Source of the DNA: a virus
Virus record (IMG/VR): IMGVR_UViG_3300035160_000040
Span: 1 to 37,404 of that record
Reading direction: 5' to 3' (one strand)
DNA length: 37,404 nucleotides
Shown here: piece by piece, positions 31,074-37,404 of the stretch
Numbering within the stretch: position 1 is the first letter of the stretch
Layout: the number at the start of each line of letters is the position of its first letter
The notes under the pieces: generated by a model
What the model saw: only the letters and a program-made list of their open reading frames with translations
Databases searched by the model: none
What the model was told of the DNA's origin: nothing
Program-made: the position numbers and the translations under genes

Positions 31074-32289
31074 AATAGAACTGACTTGGCCCGGAAAAGA
31101 CAAATGGGAACGTCCCGAACCAAGGCTTCTCTTAGAAAAATCTACATATGGAACCAAAAAAGGAGCAGCCGAAAATCTTCTGATCCATGGAGATAATTTG
31201 CTCGGATTGAAAGCGCTCGAAAAGGACTATGCCGGCAAAGTCAAGTGTGTATATATCGACCCCCCTTACAATACCAAAAGCTGTTTCAAACACTACGATG
31301 ACTCCATGGAACACTCTCTCTGGCTCAATATGATGAAAGAGCGCTTGGTCATTCTGCGAAACTTGCTTCGAGAAGATGGATCAATTTGGATTAGTATCGA
31401 TGATGATGAATATCATTATTTAAAAGTACTGTGCGACGACATTTTTGGAAGAAAAAATTACTGCGGAACATTTATTTGGGAAAAGAAGAGAAAACCATCT
31501 TTTTTAAATAAAAATCTAGGAATAGTCACCGAATATATAATTACTTACTCAAAAAACCGAAATTTCTCAATCCCATTCTATTACGGACAAACGACTGAAG
31601 GAAAAAAATACCCGTTGAATAATTCGGGAAATGGGCTTCGTGTTCTTTCATTTCCTCCTGGATCAGTTTCATTTGACATTCCAGATCAGGTAGTCCAGCC
31701 TCAGGATATGTCCGAAGGAAATATTATCACAAAATTATTGGATAAGTTATCCATCAAAAATGGGAAAAATGTAAATCTATTTCGCCTTGAGGGTGAATGG
31801 AGATATTCTCAAAAAAAACTAGAAGAAATTCTTAGATCAGATGATTTAATCAAAATTGCAAAAATCCCTTTTAGACCCAACCGCATATTATCAGAACAAA
31901 AACCAAAAAAAATAAAAAACCTGTTGTCCAAAGCTCACTATGAAGTCGGAACATATGAAGATGCTGCTGATGAAAGCACATCTTTATTTGGAAGCAAAAA
32001 CACTTTTGATTACCCAAAACCAGAAAAGCTTATTTCATTCATTATTAATTGTGCTTCCACCCCCGGAGACCTAATCCTCGACTGCTTTGCCGGTTCAGGA
32101 ACCACTGGGGCAGTAGCCCATAAAATGAAACGACGCTGGATTATGATTGAGATGAATGAGCACTGCAACACACACATTGCCCCTCGCTTGCAAAAAGTCA
32201 TCGACGGCAAAGATCTTGGTGGCATTACAGAAGCTGTAAGCTGGAAAGGCGGTGGAGGCTTTCGTTACTGCGATTTAATAAAAGAATAA
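31063..32289 (+). CDS. Orphan DNA adenine/cytosine-N4 methyltransferase, beta class
   Basis: A 408-residue amino-methyltransferase. Catalytic DPPY at residues 66-69 (VYIDPPYNTK) precedes the SAM-binding motif DCFAGSG at 340-346, an order typical of class beta enzymes and type III Mod-like proteins. Between them lie a variable target-recognition region and an ISIDDDEYHYLKVL segment. No restriction subunit lies next to it, so it is an orphan, likely protecting phage DNA or altering host gene expression. Target sequence cannot be deduced. The start overlaps the small regulator upstream. Confidence 0.8.
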   Translation: MKNKIELTWPGKDKWERPEPRLLLEKSTYGTKKGAAENLLIHGDNLLGLKALEKDYAGKVKCVYIDPPYNTKSCFKHYDDSMEHSLWLNMMKERLVILRNLLREDGSIWISIDDDEYHYLKVLCDDIFGRKNYCGTFIWEKKRKPSFLNKNLGIVTEYIITYSKNRNFSIPFYYGQTTEGKKYPLNNSGNGLRVLSFPPGSVSFDIPDQVVQPQDMSEGNIITKLLDKLSIKNGKNVNLFRLEGEWRYSQKKLEEILRSDDLIKIAKIPFRPNRILSEQKPKKIKNLLSKAHYEVGTYEDAADESTSLFGSKNTFDYPKPEKLISFIINCASTPGDLILDCFAGSGTTGAVAHKMKRRWIMIEMNEHCNTHIAPRLQKVIDGKDLGGITEAVSWKGGGGFRYCDLIKE

Positions 32290-32347
32290 ATGTAGATGAC
32301 TTTAATTTGCTAATCAGATAATATAGATGCAAAATAAGAGGTAATTA

Positions 32348-32557
32348 ATGGATTGGCTGCAAGTATTGGTAATAGTTTTTGGAAATGCTGCATGGGTTCT
32401 CCCAGTATTTTTTTGGGTAAGATCTGAATCTCGAGCAGATATTCGACACATGGACAATAAATTGGATGCTATCAGAGAAATGACCCATGCGATTCATTTA
32501 GAGGTGAAAGACTTTCACTCAAGACTGCTAGATATTGAACGATCAAGGAAAAATTAA
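32348..32557 (+). CDS. Small membrane protein, holin-like candidate (69 aa)
   Basis: A good site (AAGAGGT) lies before ATG 32348. Residues 3-24 form a transmembrane helix (WLQVLVIVFGNAAWVLPVFFWV) followed by a charged region of about 45 residues (MDNKLDAIREM, EVKDFHSRLLDIER). The arrangement resembles small phage membrane proteins of unknown function; a lysis function is possible but untested. It is separated from the methyltransferase by 58 bp and is followed by a 20-residue hydrophobic peptide. Confidence 0.55.
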   Translation: MDWLQVLVIVFGNAAWVLPVFFWVRSESRADIRHMDNKLDAIREMTHAIHLEVKDFHSRLLDIERSRKN

Positions 32558-32558
32558 A

Positions 32559-32621
32559 ATGGTTTTTACAATTTTGACAGTTGCATTCTGTTTGATTATG
32601 GCATCAATTTTAGAATCATAA
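32559..32621 (+). CDS. Possible 20-residue hydrophobic peptide
   Basis: ATG 32559 begins one base after the stop of the 69-aa protein. The peptide (MVFTILTVAFCLIMASILES) is strongly hydrophobic and could insert in the membrane. AGGA lies about 10 nt upstream. It is too short to be certain. Confidence 0.3.
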   Translation: MVFTILTVAFCLIMASILES

Positions 32622-32648
32622 GTACATAGAATCAGAGAATAAGAGGAA

Positions 32649-34709
32649 TTAAACTAATAGCAAAAGTCCCTTTAAAATTTTCCATCCCGCTAAAGAATAA
32701 TATCCTTTAGATCCTATTTTTTTAGATATTTTTATGATTTTTTCATTTGTTACTTCAGAGTCTTTTATTGATTCTAGAACATCAAGAAGTTCATTTGTTT
32801 TTTCTTTACCTATAATTTCAGAAAACAGTTCATAATTCTTCTCTTTGTTTAGAGCTTCAAACATTTCTTTTCCGGTAGATTTATACTTTATTTTCTCTTC
32901 TTTTAGGATCTGAATGCCTTTTTTCTCAATTAATTCATCAAACGCAGATTTTGGAAGTTCTTTTTTTAATTCTCTTATTCCTGATCGAGTATTTAATTTT
33001 TTTAATAGTTCTTCTGGAGTCTCATATTTTTCTTTAAAAGCTTTCGAACGAATTCTTTCGGAAGGAATCTCTTTTTCTTTTTGCCTAGCAGTTGAAGATA
33101 AAACATCTCCTGGAGCTCTTTCTTTTAAAGATAATCTCTTTTGTGATCTTAAACTTCTGTCTAAGTTTAGTGCGTTATCTCTACCTATTAATTGGGATAA
33201 ATTCCTCATTTTTTTTAAATATTCTTCAGACCCAACTTCTGAAATATTCGCACCCATAAAAGGTCTCATTTCATTTTTTGCTATTTCTCTGGCTACAGCA
33301 TTCATAAATTCATTTGATCTTCTAACGCCTTGTAAGGCTCTTTCCATAGATCTGAATGTAGATGGATCTTTTACTATTTTATTGAACAATTTTTCTGGAT
33401 TATCAATCGTTCTCTGTAAGAATGGAGATATCTGATCAGAGCCAAATCTTGTTGCCCATTCTCCATAAAGTCTATTTGCGCGTCTCATTAAATTAGGGTT
33501 GACACCGCTCCGTTCAACAGCTTTTAAAGAGGCTCTATCTAAAGTAGACGCTATTTTCTTTAAGATATCTTTAGGACCTGTAAATGGAAGCTCATAATTA
33601 GCCATACCAGTAATGGAGTCAGAAGTTCTTATGAGCCTAGAAACTGGAGCCTGAATATATCCTCTTTCTGCTGTCCCGATTTCATTTAGTAGATCTTCTA
33701 TAGATTTTATAATGCTCGATTCAGCTTTATTAGGAAGAAATGAAGTCTTTAATCTAGATAATATTTCTGTTAATTCATTGGATAATTTAGGATATATAGA
33801 ATTAATGTTTTTATATGCATCTTCTGCTAAACTATATGCACGTGAAACTGATTTTCTTGAATTTGAAGCATGGGCTTTTACTAGATCTGAAAAGGCGCGT
33901 CCTCCTTGTGCTTCACTTGGAAATTCTCTGGGAGAAATAGAAGCAGTTGGACCCCGTTGAGGTTTTAATTCTCTATATAATTTACTAGCTGTTTTATTGG
34001 GACTGACTTTAACATCTATTCCTAATCTAGTTTTTTCTATTCTTGGAAAAGAAGGTTTGATCTCTTCTATTCCTTTTTCTGCTAATTCAAATAGAGAAGG
34101 CATATCTTTAACCGTTTTAGCTGTCTTTGCTTCTGCTAAAGACTTCATTATCGCTTCACGCTCCCTGAAATTTTTAATTCCCTGCGCAGCCTTCTCTATA
34201 TTTTTAAGTTGCGATTGTACAGGAGGTCCTTTTTCAAATAATTTCGCTAATCGCTGTCCAACTTTTGATCCTTGAAGTCCTTTTAATAATGATCCAATAG
34301 GAGGCAAAGGTATTGCTAAAGCTCCCGCTGATTCAGCAATATCTGAGAAAAGTTCTTTTCGTTGAGTTTGTTCTGGAGTCTCTTGCGGAATTTCAACAGA
34401 AACAGGAGGAGTCAAACTGCCAGTTAAACTTTCTGCCAATCTACCTAATCCTTGCAGAGCTCCTAGAGCCTTAGCACCTGGTTCGCCTTTGTATTTCTCA
34501 TACTGTTCTTGATGTAGCCTTAATAATTTATGAAGACCCATTTCTTTCGTAAATAGAAAGTCTTTTATCTCATCATCTGAGTAACCAGCCTGTTTTGCGG
34601 CACTCATATCAAAATTGCTACTATCTGCCAACTGCTTTGCTTCTAGAAAATTATTTATCTCATCATCTGAGTAACCAGCTTGTTTTGCTGCATTCATATC
34701 AAATGTCAT
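32649..34709 (-). CDS. Large DNA-ejection (internal virion) protein (686 aa)
   Basis: A 686-residue, mostly helical protein. Two N-terminal copies of an FDM.AAKQAGYSDDEI..FL motif (residues about 3-22 and 33-51) are common in phage ejection proteins. A Gly/Pro-rich hydrophobic segment (ESAGALAIPLPPIGSLLKGL) lies at about 127-147, followed by long Lys/Arg/Glu helices. It overlaps the previous gene by 4 nt (ATGA). It is the last gene of the late operon, in the same place as P22 internal proteins that enter the host with the DNA. No peptidoglycan-cleaving motif is recognised. Confidence 0.65.
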   Translation of the reverse strand: MTFDMNAAKQAGYSDDEINNFLEAKQLADSSNFDMSAAKQAGYSDDEIKDFLFTKEMGLHKLLRLHQEQYEKYKGEPGAKALGALQGLGRLAESLTGSLTPPVSVEIPQETPEQTQRKELFSDIAESAGALAIPLPPIGSLLKGLQGSKVGQRLAKLFEKGPPVQSQLKNIEKAAQGIKNFREREAIMKSLAEAKTAKTVKDMPSLFELAEKGIEEIKPSFPRIEKTRLGIDVKVSPNKTASKLYRELKPQRGPTASISPREFPSEAQGGRAFSDLVKAHASNSRKSVSRAYSLAEDAYKNINSIYPKLSNELTEILSRLKTSFLPNKAESSIIKSIEDLLNEIGTAERGYIQAPVSRLIRTSDSITGMANYELPFTGPKDILKKIASTLDRASLKAVERSGVNPNLMRRANRLYGEWATRFGSDQISPFLQRTIDNPEKLFNKIVKDPSTFRSMERALQGVRRSNEFMNAVAREIAKNEMRPFMGANISEVGSEEYLKKMRNLSQLIGRDNALNLDRSLRSQKRLSLKERAPGDVLSSTARQKEKEIPSERIRSKAFKEKYETPEELLKKLNTRSGIRELKKELPKSAFDELIEKKGIQILKEEKIKYKSTGKEMFEALNKEKNYELFSEIIGKEKTNELLDVLESIKDSEVTNEKIIKISKKIGSKGYYSLAGWKILKGLLLLV

Positions 34710-35473
34710 TTAAAAAAACTCTCTAATGGTGGTTTTTTTGATTCACTTTTTTCGCCAATTATACTTTTTAAATCATTATAGGTAGCATCTCTTGGTAATC
34801 CAATAGCTCTATCTAATGCATCAAGCCTAGCTAGGTTTTCTGATTGAGATAAATCGGGATGTGGAGCAAGATCTTTTACGATCAATTCTAATTTTGGCTT
34901 ACTTATAGTACCTTTATTAAAGTGAGAAAATATTTTGTCAGTAATCCAAATACTTGATTTTTCAAAACCTTTTCTTTTTCTATGAGCTTCTGTTCCAGGA
35001 ATTTTCCCTACTAAAGGTTTAATACCAGAAAAAATAGGATATCCTGTATACGAGATATCATCTCTTAATTCTTGTATTTGAGTTTTAGTTTCCTGTTGTT
35101 CTCGTTGTTCTTTTTGCACTTCTTGCTGTTGTTTTTGTTCTAATGCTTTTCCTTGGAATTGATTTTGAAGAGCAATTTTTCTTTCATCTGGAGGAAGTCG
35201 AGCTATCTCTTTTGTGTAACCTAGTTTTTCGTAGACCTTTTCACGTCGAGGAAGGCTCATAAATTCATTCTGCAAAAGCTTAGCCGCGCTTTCCCTATTT
35301 TGAGGAGAAACTTTACTCAAAACTTGAGTCATTAAATCTTGTTCACTCATGCCACCCTGTTTAGCTTGATCAAAGATCTTATTCAATGCATTAATGTCAA
35401 ATGTTTGCCTTATTGGTTCTGCATAATTTTGAGAAACCATTTGACCGAATTCAAAAGGAGTTGGAGTTGTCAT
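34706..35473 (-). CDS. DNA-ejection protein (255 aa)
   Basis: From ATG 35473 (GGAG about 8 nt upstream; overlaps the previous stop as ATGA) the protein starts MTTPTPFEFGQMVSQNYAEP. It is helical, with a Gln/Glu-rich coiled segment (about residues 115-135) and a charged C-terminal half. An upstream TTG/ATG adds seven residues but lies inside the previous gene. Together with the 221- and 686-aa proteins it forms a set of three ejection-type proteins, as in P22-like phages. Confidence 0.6.
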   Translation of the reverse strand: MTTPTPFEFGQMVSQNYAEPIRQTFDINALNKIFDQAKQGGMSEQDLMTQVLSKVSPQNRESAAKLLQNEFMSLPRREKVYEKLGYTKEIARLPPDERKIALQNQFQGKALEQKQQQEVQKEQREQQETKTQIQELRDDISYTGYPIFSGIKPLVGKIPGTEAHRKRKGFEKSSIWITDKIFSHFNKGTISKPKLELIVKDLAPHPDLSQSENLARLDALDRAIGLPRDATYNDLKSIIGEKSESKKPPLESFFK

Positions 35474-36135
35474 TGCTGTACTCCTGATCTCCAATCATAG
35501 TATTGCGGTTCTTTTTCAAACCCTTGTCTAGGAGATAAAAAAGTATCCTGTAATGAGTTGGATCGAGAAATTTGATTATTATTGCCTGATCTATTTCTAA
35601 ATAATCCGGATAAGGCTTCAGCTCCGGATGGGCCACCGAAAAAACTTGCAAGACCTTCTAAACCGCCACTTAATCTTGACTGATTTTGTTGTAAAGCCCC
35701 AGGGGATTGATCTAAAATGCTCTGTAAAGCCCCTAATTGCCTGTTTTGGCCTTGTTGTTGAAATTGGGCGAACTGTTGGTTTAACATCTGATCTAAATCG
35801 ATTCCAGCCCTAGCTAACGAGTCTTGAAGCGCTGTGCTAGATGTTCGAGCATTACCTGCCGGACCACCTGCAATAAAACTTTGCTGGATACTAGGAGCAA
35901 TTTGACTCTCGAACAATTGTTTCGCCGGTTGCACATACGATTGTTGAAATGCCTCATTGCTCGTATTAAAAAGATCGCTGAACGGGCCTTGTCCTTTGAG
36001 AGATCTTAGAATTTGATCAATCGTTTCTCTTTGCTGACCTTGAATAGGTGTCTCTTGTGTTTTTCTACTATTTAGAGCTGCACCAATGGCACTTATGATT
36101 GCCGGTACTGCTGATGCTATAATTGCTGATGCCAT
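35470..36135 (-). CDS. Internal virion / ejection-associated protein (221 aa)
   Basis: Starts MASAIIASAVPAIISAIGAA, a hydrophobic N-terminal helix, followed by a Gln/Ser-rich helical region (GPFSDLFN..NEAFQQSYVQP, QIAPSIQQSFIAGG, GIDLDQMLNQQFAQFQQQGQ). This arrangement is usual in a podovirus family encoded next to ejection proteins. An AAGGGA site precedes ATG 36135. It may form a membrane channel for DNA entry; the exact role is not known. Confidence 0.65.
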   Translation of the reverse strand: MASAIIASAVPAIISAIGAALNSRKTQETPIQGQQRETIDQILRSLKGQGPFSDLFNTSNEAFQQSYVQPAKQLFESQIAPSIQQSFIAGGPAGNARTSSTALQDSLARAGIDLDQMLNQQFAQFQQQGQNRQLGALQSILDQSPGALQQNQSRLSGGLEGLASFFGGPSGAEALSGLFRNRSGNNNQISRSNSLQDTFLSPRQGFEKEPQYYDWRSGVQQ

Positions 36136-36143
36136 ATATTCCC

Positions 36144-36410
36144 TTAACCTAATGTTGTCCAGGTAACAGTTGATACCGAATCATGAGAGGTAAGCATTTC
36201 AACTTTTCCTGTAGTTGTATTTATGTTTATATCTCCGTTATTTAATGAAACGTCGGATGTATCCCCGTCATTCGCTGTTTCATAAATATCAGGTTTTTGA
36301 TTAACCGCAATAGCTAATAATGTATATATTTCTTCAATTATTACTAAAAATCTTTCTAATGTTATATTTTCTTTATCACCAATATTAAAATATTCCGGAA
36401 TTTGAGCCAT
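36144..36410 (-). CDS. Small virion protein (88 aa)
   Basis: An 88-residue protein starting MAQIPEYFNIGDKENITLER. An acidic central helix (FLVIIEEIYTLLAIAV) is followed by a beta-rich end (GDININTTTGKVEML). Proteins with this IPEYF..DKENIT.ERFL opening occur in podovirus tail modules. An AGGGTAAT site precedes ATG 36410. It lies between the hub gene and the ejection genes. Confidence 0.6.
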   Translation of the reverse strand: MAQIPEYFNIGDKENITLERFLVIIEEIYTLLAIAVNQKPDIYETANDGDTSDVSLNNGDININTTTGKVEMLTSHDSVSTVTWTTLG

Positions 36411-36411
36411 A

Positions 36412-37404
36412 TTACCCTGAAGTTAGTCCGCCCGGATTGCAATGCATCCTGACTGATGTAATAATTGTTTGAGCGCCATATGATTGATTTCTAAATTTAA
36501 TATTATGGAAATTTGCTTCCATGTCTAAGATTGCCGTGATCCATTGCCTAGATTTAGTCAATGCAGAATCGGGACTTAATAAAACGGTCTTATAGGGAGA
36601 TTCTTCTCCGTCTATATAGAAATCAACATATACCGGATTAGATTCGGTGTTGAGAAGAACTTCTATATGAGAGATATAGCATCGCATCCCTTGTGCTCGA
36701 TATGGATTGAATATAGTCAACTCAGCGTCAAATTCAATCACTTGCTCAACCGTTCCTCCTGTGGTGTAAGTACTATAATTTGTACTATCCACATTGATTG
36801 TGATAGTGGTAGAAGTAGAGGCCGTTACTTCATAAATATTATTATTTAATTCTGTCATTCCTTCAATATTTAGAAATCCAACCATATCACCGATTTCAAA
36901 ATCATTTTCACTTATTGTAACGACACATGGAAACGCTTTCGTAATCGAACTTATCGTAGAGAAATTGTCATTAAATCCTGTATTGATTTGATAGATCCAT
37001 CCGTCATTGTCTCCTGCCAATGTTTTCTGAGTCCCAGCAGTAGTCCCGATTTCATTCCAAATTTCTTCTGTTGTGTCCATCCGGCCCCAGCTTGGATGTT
37101 CGGCACTATAAAAGATGTCATTCATTGCAATTGATTCTCCGTCATCCGATTGACCGAATACCGAGAATCGTTGGTCATTTACCGCCCACGTACGCTCATC
37201 ATAATTATATACTAAAACTTTATCTTGAGTGATATCGGAAAGCTCGGAGTTCGCCGATCTATAAGCAAACAAGAACTGTCCGTTGATCCGATCGAAGCCT
37301 CCATATGTAAGATCGAATTGATCTGCGTCAAATTCTCTAAAAGTAAAATATGGGATTTTATCATCTACTTTTACGGATTCTCGTCCGTCTGTTGCCAATA
37401 CCCC
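36412..37404 (-). CDS. Hub / packaged-DNA stabilisation protein, C-terminal part (joins 1..996)
   Basis: C-terminal part of the 615-residue protein begun at 996; the last 141 bases repeat the window start. Residues near 36725-36960 carry an FCCH-like domain (FPCVVTIS, GMTELNNNIYEV, STTITINVDST, YTTGGTV), a third instance of this fold in the late operon. The last 120 residues form a beta domain (MRCYISHIEVLLNTESNPVY). An apparent start at 37398 is only an internal TTG; the real start is 996. Its position before ejection genes supports a hub or needle-base role. Confidence 0.65.
   Translation of the reverse strand, partial: GVLATDGRESVKVDDKIPYFTFREFDADQFDLTYGGFDRINGQFLFAYRSANSELSDITQDKVLVYNYDERTWAVNDQRFSVFGQSDDGESIAMNDIFYSAEHPSWGRMDTTEEIWNEIGTTAGTQKTLAGDNDGWIYQINTGFNDNFSTISSITKAFPCVVTISENDFEIGDMVGFLNIEGMTELNNNIYEVTASTSTTITINVDSTNYSTYTTGGTVEQVIEFDAELTIFNPYRAQGMRCYISHIEVLLNTESNPVYVDFYIDGEESPYKTVLLSPDSALTKSRQWITAILDMEANFHNIKFRNQSYGAQTIITSVRMHCNPGGLTSG
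37264..37404. repeat. 141-bp terminal direct repeat, second copy
   Basis: Identical to bases 1-141; see that entry. It marks the closing overlap of a circular assembly. Confidence 0.95.

Noticed and set aside
32914-33435. A 173-codon plus-strand frame antisense to the 686-aa ejection protein.
   Set aside because: Its composition is the mirror of helical Lys/Glu/Leu codons on the other strand; no ribosome site or family resemblance.
32649-34709. Possible peptidoglycan-cleaving domain in the large ejection protein.
   Set aside because: No catalytic pattern of lysozyme, transglycosylase or peptidase type could be seen by eye; a profile search would be needed.
1-37404. tRNA genes and an integrase/attachment site.
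   Set aside because: No cloverleaf-like stretch and no tyrosine or serine recombinase motifs were recognised on either strand.

Overview
This window is most likely the complete genome of a short-tailed (podovirus-like) tailed phage. Bases 1-141 are identical to bases 37264-37404, and one late gene reads continuously through the join, so the molecule closes into a circle of about 37,263 bp. 141 is a common largest k-mer in metagenome assemblers, so the overlap is probably an assembly artefact and not a biological terminal repeat. The DNA is AT-rich overall and less so in the tail-fibre genes. No integrase, tRNA, CRISPR array or recognisable endolysin was found.

Layout, minus strand unless stated. 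(1) The late virion operon runs from the portal at 8893 down through the join to 32649: portal, two small proteins, scaffold, an N4-gp56-type major capsid protein, a companion virion protein with an FCCH-like domain, connector and adaptor genes, two small basic proteins, a 615-aa hub protein interrupted by the window ends, then an 88-aa protein and three ejection-type proteins. (2) 9385-11235 is an accessory block: a secreted four-cysteine peptide, a small partner, and a tandem array of one unknown domain. (3) 11276-17135 holds terminase, a duplicated ParB-like locus, RusA, a replication initiator with origin-like iterons inside its gene, and an XRE repressor. (4) 17288-20512 on the plus strand is an early operon opposite the repressor: a small acidic protein, a RecT-type annealing protein, a YqaJ/lambda-type exonuclease, a small protein and an exported methyltransferase-fold protein. 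(5) 20582-30790 is a tail-fibre block ending in an outer-membrane-barrel-like protein. (6) 30912-32621 on the plus strand holds a ribbon-helix-helix protein, an orphan DNA methyltransferase and small membrane peptides.

How the parts work together: the XRE repressor probably controls the divergent promoters at 17136-17287. RecT, the exonuclease, RusA and the Rep protein make a lambda-style replication and recombination set. The terminase fills P22-type heads, and the ejection proteins and beta-rich fibres deliver DNA to the host.

The most unusual content is three predicted exported products (a peptide resembling a family I associate with eukaryotes and amoeba-linked microbes, a methyltransferase-fold protein with a signal peptide, and a barrel-like protein) in a genome with no visible endolysin. 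This fits a Gram-negative host living inside or with protists, perhaps a bacterium with little peptidoglycan such as a member of the Chlamydiota. That host call is inference; nothing in the sequence proves it.
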